Below are positions 8,962 through 16,645 of a DNA stretch of 64,000 nucleotides, in pieces. The notes beneath the pieces were generated by a model. The model did no database searches. It had not been told where the DNA came from and saw only the letters and a list, made by a program, of their open reading frames with translations. Source of the DNA: an uncultured Lachnospiraceae bacterium (lineage in GTDB: Bacteria > Bacillota > Clostridia > Lachnospirales > Lachnospiraceae); contig CAJUQJ010000008.1 of assembly GCA_910588215.1 (NCBI GenBank), forward strand, positions 62,001 through 126,000, in the 5' to 3' direction. The first letter of the stretch is position 1; every line of letters begins with the position of its first letter. The position numbers and the translations under genes were made by a program.

Positions 8962-9231
8962 TTAGCTTCTATAAAAACTTTCCCGATACCATTGTCGTTC
9001 CCAATAAGTCCTTATTTGTATCCCCTTATCTTTCACTAAATGACAGATATTACTTTTATATATTTCAAAATCTCTTAAATTGGGAACGTTTTCATCTTCT
9101 TTAAAACATTCTGTTAAAAGTTCATCCATTGTCAAATGAAGTGTCCTCGCTAGTTTATATATTGTTTCTGCCGTACATTTTCAATCCTGGTTTTTCCTTT
9201 CACAATATCTGACAACAAACTCATCAATTCA
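8962..9231 (-). pseudogene. Decayed XRE-type helix-turn-helix regulator
   Basis: In the 720-bp gap between tsf and the deacetylase gene the minus strand reads as pieces of a small DNA-binding protein. One frame gives LSDIVKGKTRIE, and after a single-base loss near 9178-9182 the next frame gives KCTAETIYKLARTLHLTMDELL, then FEIYKSNICHLVKDKG and a shortened end with ERQWYRESFYRS before TAA at 8962. Joined, this matches the recognition-helix and YKLAxTLxxTMxELL pattern of XRE regulators common in Lachnospiraceae. The N-terminal third is missing and the C-terminus appears internally deleted. Recent decay is likely because one frameshift restores most of the reading. Confidence 0.65.
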
Positions 9232-9327
9232 ATTCCATTTCACTTTTCTCCATTTCATTGATTCTTTTCTATTGATTGTAACGGTATATCGTGACAGTGT
9301 CAAGAAATGAAAATTCAACATAAAACA

Positions 9328-9372
9328 TTAAAAAGCCCTTGCAAATGGCGCATACACACCACTTACAAGGGT
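9328..9372 (-). terminator. Rho-independent terminator after tsf
   Basis: On the minus strand CCCTTGTAAGTGG pairs with CCATTTGCAAGGG (one mismatch, one G-U pair) and is followed by CTTTTTAA. It lies about 40 nt past the tsf stop and closes the rpsB-tsf unit. Confidence 0.85.
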
Positions 9373-9411
9373 TCTCATTCTTGTCTCCAATCGCCTAATT
9401 TCGACAAATTT

Positions 9412-10347
9412 CTACTGATTCATCTGCTTTGCGACTTCTTCTGCAAAGTTCTCTTCCTTCTTCTCAAGGCCTTCGCCAGTCTCGAAACGTACAAACCTCT
9501 TCACGGAAAGGTTCGCGCCATTCTCCTTGGCAACCTGCTCAATATACTTTGCTACCGTCTGCTTACCATCCTCTGCCTTAACATATACCTGCTCTAACAG
9601 ACATATCTCTTTCAACTCCTTGTTGAGACGACCAATCACTGCACCCTCAATCACCTTCTCCGGCTTACCAGCCATCTTGGGATCGTTCTTGATCTGCTCC
9701 GTAATGATCTCTTTCTCATGTGCCTTGTACTCCTCAGACACTTCAGACGTAGACACATACTTAGGATATAAAGCTGCAACCTGCATCGCGATATTGGTCA
9801 GCGCTTCTTTCACCGCATCGTTGACAACATCTGTCACTGCCTCCACGATAACACCGATCCTGCCGCCGCCATGCACATAAGATACTGCACAGCCTTCGTT
9901 TGCAACAACCTTCTCAAATCTTCTGATGGTAAGATTCTCACCGATCACGGCAATTTTATCGACCAGAGCATCCTTCACCGTCTTAGAGGAATCCAAATGC
10001 CATGTCTCTGCCAAAAGTGCATCCAAATCTGCTGCGTCAGACTCAACTGCCTGCTTCGCAACAGCCTCCACATATGCCTGGAAATCAGCATTCTTCGCCA
10101 CAAAATCTGTCTCAGAGTTCACTTCTACTACCGCTACTGTCTTATCATCCTTAATAGATACGCGGCAGAGACCTTCTGCGGCGATCCTGCCGGCCTTCTT
10201 CTCGGCCTTCGCCTGTCCGTTCTTTCTCAAATACTCAACCGCTGCATCCATATCCCCGTCAGTCTCGCCCAACGCCTTCTTGCAATCCATCATGCCTGCA
10301 CCGGTCATCTCTCTTAACTCTTTTACCATTGCTGCTGTAATAGCCAT
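9412..10347 (-). CDS. tsf: Translation elongation factor Ts
   Basis: Guanine nucleotide exchange factor that recharges EF-Tu. 311 residues with the N-terminal UBA-like domain and the signature VKELREMTGAGMMDCKKAL at about residues 8-26, then the core domains with VNSETDFVAKN at about 75-86. It follows rpsB by 70 bp and ends before a strong terminator, the usual two-gene ribosomal unit. Confidence 0.97.
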   Translation of the reverse strand: MAITAAMVKELREMTGAGMMDCKKALGETDGDMDAAVEYLRKNGQAKAEKKAGRIAAEGLCRVSIKDDKTVAVVEVNSETDFVAKNADFQAYVEAVAKQAVESDAADLDALLAETWHLDSSKTVKDALVDKIAVIGENLTIRRFEKVVANEGCAVSYVHGGGRIGVIVEAVTDVVNDAVKEALTNIAMQVAALYPKYVSTSEVSEEYKAHEKEIITEQIKNDPKMAGKPEKVIEGAVIGRLNKELKEICLLEQVYVKAEDGKQTVAKYIEQVAKENGANLSVKRFVRFETGEGLEKKEENFAEEVAKQMNQ

Positions 10348-10417
10348 CTATCTGTCCTCCAAATCATCTCTGTTCTATCGTCAGCGACACAAATATTACG
10401 TTCGCCATATTGACCGT

Positions 10418-11164
10418 TTACTCGTTCTCCTCGTCTGCTTCCTCTACCTTCTGCGCTTCCGCCTCATCAACGTACTCCTCAGCGCCCTGGTTAGCCTCAA
10501 CAACAGCATCTGCCATCTTGGAAACGATCAACTTGACTGCTCTGATCGCGTCATCATTACCCGGTATGATATAATCCAGCTCTTCCGGATCACAGTTCGT
10601 ATCACCGATACCGATCAAAGTAATACCGAGCGTATGAGCTTCCTGCACACAGATTCTCTCTTTCTTAGGATCTACTACAAAGATACAGTCAGGAATTCTG
10701 GTCATATCCTTGATACCGCCCAGGTTCTTCTCCAGTTTCTCCCACTCTTTCTTGATCTTGATAACTTCTTTCTTGGGAAGTACGTCAAAGGTGCCATCCT
10801 CGGCCATAACTTCGATAGCTTTCAGTCTTTCGATCCTGGACTGGATCGTCTTAAAGTTGGTGAGCATACCACCCAGCCATCTCTCGTTGACATAGTACAT
10901 TCCACAACGCTCCGCCTCTGTCTTAACTGCATCCTGCGCCTGTTTCTTCGTACCGACGAACAAAATAGTGCCGCCCTGTGAAGCTACATCAAATACCGCT
11001 CTGTAAGCCTCGTCAACTTTGCCTACAGATTTCTGCAGATCGATGATATGGATACCATTCCTCTCAGTGAAAATGTACGGAGCCATCTTAGGGTTCCATC
11101 TTCTTGTCTGGTGTCCGAAATGTACACCGGCTTCTAATAACTGCTTCATTGAAATAACGCTCAT
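10418..11164 (-). CDS. rpsB: 30S ribosomal protein S2
   Basis: Small-subunit protein needed to bind S1 and to complete the 30S body. The start MSVISMKQLLEAGVHFGHQ at 11164 is preceded by GGAGGTAGGACA; an in-frame extension to 11239 has no support. 248 residues, with the typical GHQTRRWNPKM segment, the central coiled-coil domain and an acidic tail. The leader (11165-11288) contains an 18-bp-spaced direct repeat that might take part in autoregulation. Confidence 0.97.
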   Translation of the reverse strand: MSVISMKQLLEAGVHFGHQTRRWNPKMAPYIFTERNGIHIIDLQKSVGKVDEAYRAVFDVASQGGTILFVGTKKQAQDAVKTEAERCGMYYVNERWLGGMLTNFKTIQSRIERLKAIEVMAEDGTFDVLPKKEVIKIKKEWEKLEKNLGGIKDMTRIPDCIFVVDPKKERICVQEAHTLGITLIGIGDTNCDPEELDYIIPGNDDAIRAVKLIVSKMADAVVEANQGAEEYVDEAEAQKVEEADEENE

Positions 11165-11249
11165 TGTCCTACCTCCATCTGGTTCTGCTTCCATATATCC
11201 TACACACACTGTCACTCCTGCGTTATGAAGCACCGACAATCTCCGGATA

Positions 11250-11278
11250 TATGTGATTACTTGTTTCTATGTGATTAC
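11250..11278. repeat. Direct repeat TATGTGATTAC in the rpsB leader
   Basis: The 11-bp word TATGTGATTAC occurs at 11250-11260 and again at 11268-11278, start to start 18 bp. It lies between the predicted rpsB promoter and the gene. Possible operator or part of an RNA leader; no known S2 site is recognised. Confidence 0.5.
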
Positions 11279-11288
11279 ACACTTGGTA

Positions 11289-11317
11289 AGAATACCATAA
11301 AAAAAGCTCTTTTGCAA
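11289..11317 (-). promoter_or_regulatory. Predicted rpsB promoter, overlapping the upstream terminator
   Basis: A -35 TTGCAA (11312-11317) and -10 TATTCT (11289-11294) are spaced 17 bp on the minus strand. The -35 is the loop of the terminator hairpin at 11299-11327, so the end of the chemotaxis unit and the start of rpsB share the same bases. Confidence 0.45.
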
Positions 11318-11327
11318 GAGCCTTTTT
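11299..11327 (-). terminator. Rho-independent terminator at the end of the flagellar/chemotaxis cluster
   Basis: GCTCTT (11306-11311) pairs with AAGAGC (11316-11321) around a TTGC loop and the minus strand continues with a run of seven T. The hairpin begins at the stop codon of the preceding gene and separates the 35-kb cluster from rpsB. Confidence 0.85.
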
Positions 11328-12171
11328 ACTCAACACCTGTTATGATCTTCGCTATCTGTTCATCATCGGCATCAGACGGAATATAGAACGTGCCCGTTCT
11401 GAGTCTCTTATCGTATCCATTCTGACACAAAAACGCATCAAAATCATCCGCCGATGACACGATTCCGGCATCAGCCAGTTTCTTCGCCACCGTATGGGAT
11501 CCATCCCCTGTTCTTACCGTAATGTTGCCTCCTGCGGAATTCTTCCCATTCTCATTCCCGGAACTTTGCTTGTCCACATCCCTGTCACGATCGGTCGGCT
11601 TACCCTTCCCGTCTGCTGCTTCTTCCTTATCATCCTCTGTCACTTTAGCGTCGCCGCCCTGCATTGTTTCCGACTCATCACGCTCACTGAGTCCCTGATT
11701 TTCTGGTTTTGCCCCATCAGTCTCACCACGCCCCTGGTCTTCTGGTTTCTTCACATCAGTCTTATCGGATTCCTGGTTTTCTGCTGTCTTTACTCCGTCA
11801 CTCGGAGACTTACCCTCCGTGTCCACTTCACCGCTGCCATTCTGAGCCAGATCTGTCTTCACAACTCCGTCATCAGCCTGTGCTTGTCTTGTCTCATCCG
11901 ATTCTTCACTTGCAACTGACTCCCCCTCCGCAGAATCACTGTTGTCCTCTTCCACCAGGCTCTCTTTCGTCGCCTCAGACATCTCAGCCTTCCCTGCTTC
12001 TTTCCCATCCATATCAGCCAGAACCGTATTCTCCACCATCCCGAGTTCTTTTGCCCTGGCTATGATCTCCTGATCCGTCATTTTTCTGCTGTGTGATGTC
12101 GCAGCTCCCATTATGATCGCTGTCACAACAATACCGAGACCCAGACCACGGAAATAATATTTTCGTTCCAT
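11326..12171 (-). CDS. YceG/MltG-like membrane protein lacking the catalytic domain
   Basis: 281 residues. One membrane segment (about 7-24) is followed by a conserved MTDQEIIARAKELGM helix, then about 160 residues of Asp/Glu/Ser/Lys-rich low complexity, and a C-terminal domain (about 218-281) resembling the LysM-like part of YceG/MltG (TVAKKLADAGIVSSADDFDAFL, then LRTGTFYIPS). The transglycosylase domain with the catalytic Glu is absent, so it may bind but should not cleave peptidoglycan. Last gene before the terminator, 34 bp after the DUF6115 gene. Function unknown; a wall-binding role near the flagellar motor is only a guess. Confidence 0.6.
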   Translation of the reverse strand: MERKYYFRGLGLGIVVTAIIMGAATSHSRKMTDQEIIARAKELGMVENTVLADMDGKEAGKAEMSEATKESLVEEDNSDSAEGESVASEESDETRQAQADDGVVKTDLAQNGSGEVDTEGKSPSDGVKTAENQESDKTDVKKPEDQGRGETDGAKPENQGLSERDESETMQGGDAKVTEDDKEEAADGKGKPTDRDRDVDKQSSGNENGKNSAGGNITVRTGDGSHTVAKKLADAGIVSSADDFDAFLCQNGYDKRLRTGTFYIPSDADDEQIAKIITGVE

Positions 12172-12205
12172 ATCAGCCCTTCTTAATTATTATAAAGATT
12201 ATATT

Positions 12206-13372
12206 CTACATACCTTCAAACAGATCGAGCACCAGTTTGACTTCACCGAGACCCAGACCCAGTTCCTTGGCGATCGCCATATTTGATTTACCTGCCTTGT
12301 GCAGATCCAGGATTCTTTCATTGCTGTTGCGCCCATTATCCTGTGTAAATGGTATATCGATCACTGCCAGATTCTCCTGTACTTCTTCCACTTGATCAAA
12401 TACCGGAATTTCCTCATTCTCTTCCGGTTCACGGATGATCTCCACCCGCTTCGGTGCGATCGGTTTAAACTCCTTCTCTTCCGTGACCGGAAGATTCTCC
12501 TTCTTCTCCGGCTTTTGCTTTTGTTCCTGCTGCTTTTGCACCAGAGGCTTTTCACGGGATACCTTCATATCAGAAAGTACATCGATTGCCGATCTTTTTG
12601 GTTTAACATCTGATTCTACTTCTGGCTCTGCTCCTATATCCGTTTTTACATCTGCACTTATATCTCTTTTTGCTTCTGTTACCATGGCAGCCTTTGCTTC
12701 TATTCCTGTCACTGCCTTTCCGGTCTCTGCTTTTGCTTCAGCCTCCCTACCTGTCAGATCCGATGCAATGCGGATTGCTTCCTGCGCTGCCTCTCTGGCA
12801 ACCCGCGCCGCATTCTGCGCATCCCACACGCCTTTGACTGCGTCGTCTGCTGCTCGGAGCACATCATTGATTCTTGCCGAAGCCTCATTCACAGCCCTGA
12901 GTACATCATCTGCCTTATCCATGGCGTCATGAACAGTGATCTCGGCATCACTCAGCGTGTGCTTGACTCCTTCCGCAGTCTGTGTCGCTTCGCTGACCGC
13001 AGCTGTCAGATTTTCATGCTTATCATTCAACATATCATACAGAAAAACTACTTCTTTATGGCTCTTATGAATCTCCTCCAACACCGTATCGGAATACTCA
13101 TTAATGGCCATGATCTTCTCATTAGTCAATCGCTCCATTGCCCGTTCCGTCTTCTCTATCGAATAGCTGACAGTCTCTTCAACAATATCCTCGATCTTAG
13201 CCTTAATATGTTCCTCCTCACCTGCTACCAGCTTCCGGATCTCATCTTCACCGATCAGCTTCACGTCTTCCTCTATATCTTTCTTCCTGGCCGGCATAAA
13301 GTATCCCAACAAAAATACTGCCACACCGACCACGATCAGAATGACTTCTGTTACGCTCATATCTATATCCAT
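12206..13372 (-). CDS. DUF6115-type membrane-anchored coiled-coil protein
   Basis: About 388 residues. An N-terminal membrane segment (IILVVGVAVFLLGYF type) is followed by a long helical, Ala/Glu-rich region predicted to be coiled coil, then a Lys/Glu/Pro-rich linker. The C-terminal ~40 residues, ERILDLHKAGKSNMAIAKELG, form a small helix-turn-helix-like motif seen in DUF6115 proteins of clostridial motility operons. Start uncertain: GGGAGGG lies close to the ATG at 13372, another ATG is at 13360, and a TTG is at 13384. No enzymatic motif. Sits between orf103 and the YceG-like gene. Confidence 0.6.
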   Translation of the reverse strand: MDIDMSVTEVILIVVGVAVFLLGYFMPARKKDIEEDVKLIGEDEIRKLVAGEEEHIKAKIEDIVEETVSYSIEKTERAMERLTNEKIMAINEYSDTVLEEIHKSHKEVVFLYDMLNDKHENLTAAVSEATQTAEGVKHTLSDAEITVHDAMDKADDVLRAVNEASARINDVLRAADDAVKGVWDAQNAARVAREAAQEAIRIASDLTGREAEAKAETGKAVTGIEAKAAMVTEAKRDISADVKTDIGAEPEVESDVKPKRSAIDVLSDMKVSREKPLVQKQQEQKQKPEKKENLPVTEEKEFKPIAPKRVEIIREPEENEEIPVFDQVEEVQENLAVIDIPFTQDNGRNSNERILDLHKAGKSNMAIAKELGLGLGEVKLVLDLFEGM

Positions 13373-13405
13373 TCCCTCCCGCAAACTATCACTCCACGAT
13401 AGTTC

Positions 13406-13717
13406 TTACAACCGTATATCCACCCGCTTCATGATTACCTTGCCGTCGGAATCTTTCTCCTGCTTCTTTTTTCTCGACTGACCGCCATCTCCGCGGTACT
13501 CATTGTTTCCCTTGTCCTTGGCATCAAATTTACGCTCATGATACTCGGGATTCTTGCCTTCGTTAACTCTCTTGGTCTGCTTCTCAACCTGCTTGGTCAT
13601 CTGCTGGCCAAAATTCGCCTGATCCACCATCCCTCTGGTATCATCGTTATGCTTGATTGTCGTGTAATCCTGGGCTCTCGTGATCTGCCCCTGCATCTCC
13701 ACAAATCCTATTGCCAT
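13406..13717 (-). CDS. Uncharacterised 103-residue hydrophilic protein of the flagellar operon
   Basis: I do not recognise a named family. The protein is soluble, charged and mostly disordered in appearance: N-terminal MAIGFVEMQGQITRAQDY, a Gln/Lys-rich middle and a basic C-terminus ending KRVDIRL. Ribosome site GAGGGTGG precedes the ATG. It follows fliA by 36 bp and precedes the DUF6115 gene, so it is expressed with the motility genes. Position after the sigma factor could suit a regulator or adaptor, but FlgM-like features are not evident. Confidence 0.7.
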   Translation of the reverse strand: MAIGFVEMQGQITRAQDYTTIKHNDDTRGMVDQANFGQQMTKQVEKQTKRVNEGKNPEYHERKFDAKDKGNNEYRGDGGQSRKKKQEKDSDGKVIMKRVDIRL

Positions 13718-13753
13718 ATGAAACCACCCTCTGTCCGCTGTTCTTTTGCTCTC

Positions 13754-14542
13754 TTACTTCTTCTTAACCCCTGTCTCCGTTAAGATCCCAATATAGTTTC
13801 CCATCTTTCCCCTCATCTTTTGAAGGGCTCTCGTATGAAGCTGAGAGATCCTGGACTCCGACACTCCAAGAATATTGCTGATCTCCTTCAAGGTAAGATC
13901 CTCGTAGTAATAAAAAACGATGACCTTACGCTCCTTCTCTGTCAGAAGATCCAATGATTCTATCAGCATTTTCTTGATTTCTTCTCTCTCGAGCACTTCT
14001 TCCGGACTGTCAAACTGAGAACTTTTGCTCTGCGCTGATTCATTGGGCACTTCGCTGCCCTGTTCCAGAAACTCATTCAGTGAAACAACATTGGTTATCT
14101 TCATCTGTGACTGCCAGTCCAGATACTCTTCCCCCGTGATACCAAGTCCGGCAGAAATCTCCTCATCTGTAGCGCTTCTGCCATACCTTGTCTCAATGTC
14201 TCTGATCACTGCATCAATCTTCTTCTGCTTCTGCCTGATCGTCCGCGGAATCCAATCCATCTTACGGATCTGATCTAAAATCGACCCTCTGATTCTCAGG
14301 CTCGCATATGTTTCAAATTTGACATCCTTCAAAAAATCAAATTTATCTATAGCGTCAATGAGACCGAATATACCATAGCTGACCAGGTCTTCATACTCCA
14401 CATTGTATCCAAGATACATACTCAAACGACCTGCTACGACTTTTACTAGCGGGGCATACTCCAATATGATCTTTTCTCTGACTTCAGGAGACTTTGTTCT
14501 CGCATATTCCTCCCAAAGTTTCTTCTTACCTGCCTCATCCAT
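13754..14542 (-). CDS. fliA: Flagellar sigma factor FliA/SigD (sigma-28 family)
   Basis: RNA polymerase sigma factor for late flagellar, chemotaxis and autolysin genes. 262 residues with region 2 (ILEYAPLVKVVAGRL, then YEDLVSYGIFGLIDAIDKFD and FETYASLRIRGSILDQIR), region 3 and a region 4 helix-turn-helix (TLKEISNILGVSESRISQLH). This is the WhiG/FliA type with the DQIRKMDWIPR motif. It lies near the end of the second flagellar transcription unit, as sigD does in Bacillus, so its level depends on read-through of the whole operon. No anti-sigma FlgM gene is in the window. Confidence 0.93.
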   Translation of the reverse strand: MDEAGKKKLWEEYARTKSPEVREKIILEYAPLVKVVAGRLSMYLGYNVEYEDLVSYGIFGLIDAIDKFDFLKDVKFETYASLRIRGSILDQIRKMDWIPRTIRQKQKKIDAVIRDIETRYGRSATDEEISAGLGITGEEYLDWQSQMKITNVVSLNEFLEQGSEVPNESAQSKSSQFDSPEEVLEREEIKKMLIESLDLLTEKERKVIVFYYYEDLTLKEISNILGVSESRISQLHTRALQKMRGKMGNYIGILTETGVKKK

Positions 14543-14553
14543 CTATGCTCTAA

Positions 14554-14940
14554 TCATCCTTTACCTTCTTCTGCGAGTTCCTTCTCGATGACTTCGCCCT
14601 CTTCCATGTCGGCTTCTTCTAATTGATGTTCAAATCTGTCCAGCATACCTTTGTAAATGCATCCCACTACGTAGAATCCTATAAGCGCACACAACAGAAT
14701 GATCAGCATAGACTTCGTATCATAGTGCTCAATACGAAGTGTAATACTGACAGTTGCACCCGCAAGCAGCATAACAAAAGGTGGAATCAGTTTGCGCTTT
14801 CTTGCTCGGAAAACTCTTGCCTGTGCTTCTTTCTTCTCTCGCGCCTCCCGTTCCCTTCGCTCCTCAGGACTCTCCGCCTCGGGCTGGTTTTCCTGTTCGT
14901 CTTCAATTTCTTCAACGGTATTTACTGCTTCGTTTTCCAA
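14554..14940 (-). CDS. Small membrane protein of unknown function (128 aa)
   Basis: Unrecognised. An acidic N-terminus rich in Glu is followed by a strongly basic KKEAQARVFRARKRK stretch, two membrane segments (about 53-70 and 78-97) and an acidic C-terminal helix. TTG start at 14940 with AAAGGAAA upstream. It lies 33 bp after cheD and 11 bp before fliA in the chemotaxis unit; orientation of charges suggests both ends are cytoplasmic. Confidence 0.75.
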   Translation of the reverse strand: MENEAVNTVEEIEDEQENQPEAESPEERREREAREKKEAQARVFRARKRKLIPPFVMLLAGATVSITLRIEHYDTKSMLIILLCALIGFYVVGCIYKGMLDRFEHQLEEADMEEGEVIEKELAEEGKG

Positions 14941-14973
14941 CTCAATTTCCTTTCACCACGTTCATTCTGGTCA

Positions 14974-15459
14974 TTAAATTACACTTTCCGGTTTCCCTAC
15001 TGCACGAATTACAAAATCTCCTGTTTCCGGATAGAAAATAACGGTTCGCCCATAATTCTTACCAGTATCCTGTGCTATGACTGGTATTCTTAACTGCGCC
15101 AGCTTCTTTTTGGTCGCTTCTACATTCCTCTCTCCTACACGTACCATATCGTTCTTGCTCTGAAAAGCAAACATCTGTGCTCCCCCGGCGATCTTAGCCA
15201 CAAGTCGCCCTCTGTTTGCCCCTCGAGCTACCACTTGCTTCACCAGTTCCTCAATTCCGGTATCCGCAAATTTAGGGATATTAGTATTATTTCTAATGAT
15301 CGTACTATCCGGAAGCATGACATGCGCTAATCCGCCGATCTTAGTGACCGGATCACGGAGCGCGATTCCGACACAGGACCCCAGTCCCAACGTGGTAATG
15401 CTGTCAGGACTGACACACACATTCAAATCAGCCATACCGACCTTTATCACATTGCCCAT
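14974..15459 (-). CDS. cheD: Chemoreceptor glutamine deamidase CheD
   Basis: Deamidates glutamines of methyl-accepting receptors and binds CheC, raising its CheY-P phosphatase activity. 161 residues with the catalytic Cys29 in LGLGSCVGIAL and His46 in LAHVMLPDS. A C-terminal helix region would contact CheC. Located 87 bp after cheC, the standard pair. ATG with GGAGATG ribosome site. Confidence 0.95.
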   Translation of the reverse strand: MGNVIKVGMADLNVCVSPDSITTLGLGSCVGIALRDPVTKIGGLAHVMLPDSTIIRNNTNIPKFADTGIEELVKQVVARGANRGRLVAKIAGGAQMFAFQSKNDMVRVGERNVEATKKKLAQLRIPVIAQDTGKNYGRTVIFYPETGDFVIRAVGKPESVI

Positions 15460-15546
15460 AATATGACATCTCCTGTTTTATCATCTAATTATATTTATCG
15501 TTATCTGCAACGGCTCAAATATCCTTGCCATTACCGCCATCATGCT

Positions 15547-16161
15547 CTATCCAAGTCCTAATGCCGATAAAATTTTGCCATAAGAATCTAAGTTCGGAAC
15601 CAGGATGAAATATCCATCCAAAACCATATCATCGAAAAACTGCGTCTGTATCAACAACATCTTATCCCCCAATGTCCCAAACTCAATTGCGGGAACACTA
15701 AGAATCGCACCCGCCATATCAACCGTCAGGTCGGGAACTGACGGCTGAAGTTTCAGATTCGTCAGACTGGCAAGCGAATTTAAGTAGGCCGCCGTAATGA
15801 TATTGCCGACTTCCTTAAGCGCCGAAAATTCCATATCCGAGAATTCTTCTCCCTCCACCGATGTTCCCATCAGCTTATTGACCAGATGTCTGGCGGCCTG
15901 TTTCTCCAGGAGAAACATAATGCTTCCTGCAACATCTCCTTCGATGGCGAGATAAATGCCGGCCATGATGATCTCTTCACCGCCCATAAGCTGACCCAGT
16001 TCTTTGAACTCCATTAATTTCACCTGCGGAACCGACATGTCTACTTTGCACTGCATCATCTGCGACAATGCTGTCGTCGCATTGCCGGCTCCGATATTCC
16101 CCAGTTCTTTCAAAACATCGAAATACTCATCAGACATTTCTTCTAAAGTAATCCCGCCCAC
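15547..16161 (-). CDS. cheC: CheY-P phosphatase CheC
   Basis: Adaptation protein that dephosphorylates CheY-P. 204 residues with two intact phosphatase signatures of the form D/S-x3-E-x2-N: D15/E19/N22 in DVLKELGNIGAGN and S113/E117/N120 in SALKEVGNI. GTG start at 16161 with AGGAGGATGTATC in front. Its partner cheD follows. With FliY at 28.8 kb the organism has two CheY-P phosphatases, as in Bacillus. Confidence 0.95.
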   Translation of the reverse strand: MGGITLEEMSDEYFDVLKELGNIGAGNATTALSQMMQCKVDMSVPQVKLMEFKELGQLMGGEEIIMAGIYLAIEGDVAGSIMFLLEKQAARHLVNKLMGTSVEGEEFSDMEFSALKEVGNIITAAYLNSLASLTNLKLQPSVPDLTVDMAGAILSVPAIEFGTLGDKMLLIQTQFFDDMVLDGYFILVPNLDSYGKILSALGLG

Positions 16162-16172
16162 GATACATCCTC

Positions 16173-16625
16173 CTAAATATTCTCAAGCACGACCGAATTT
16201 AGATCCAAAAGGGAGATCAATCCACCCGCACATTTGCCAACTCCGTATAAAAAGCTGTCCTTCTCCTCCTTAGAATCATATGCAATTTTTTCAATCTGAT
16301 CACTTTCCAGCGTAACAACCTCCTTCACCTCATCCACGATGATGCCGATCAGACCGTTCATTTCTAATTTTAAAATAATGATCCTACTGGATTTCGTCTC
16401 TGTGTCCGGTTGCAGTCCCATTTTGATGCGAATACTCATCACCGGGATAACTTCACCCCGAAGATTGATCACTCCCTTTAAGTAGGAATCAACTTTCGGT
16501 ACTCTTGTAATATGCTGCATCCTGACAATATTCTCGATATACTTAATATCTATTCCATACTGTTCATCCCCTAATTTGATCACGATGAACTGTTTACTCC
16601 CGCCAGATACTTTTAATTCTTCCAT
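16173..16625 (-). CDS. cheW: Chemotaxis coupling protein CheW
   Basis: SH3-like adaptor joining receptors to CheA. 150 residues covering a single CheW domain: FIVIKLGDEQYGIDIKYIENIV, then the VPKVDSYLKGVINLRGEVIPV core. It starts 20 bp after cheA and shares the same fold as the CheA C-terminus. ATG with GGGAGGAATGG upstream. Confidence 0.96.
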   Translation of the reverse strand: MEELKVSGGSKQFIVIKLGDEQYGIDIKYIENIVRMQHITRVPKVDSYLKGVINLRGEVIPVMSIRIKMGLQPDTETKSSRIIILKLEMNGLIGIIVDEVKEVVTLESDQIEKIAYDSKEEKDSFLYGVGKCAGGLISLLDLNSVVLENI

Positions 16626-16645
16626 ATCACCATTCCTCCCTCCGC

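Noticed and set aside
9926..10981. 351-codon plus-strand open frame opposite rpsB and tsf
   Set aside because: Antisense shadow across two well-identified ribosomal genes and their gap.
15460..15546. 20-codon open frame between cheC and cheD
   Set aside because: No ribosome site and very short; nothing distinguishes it from chance.
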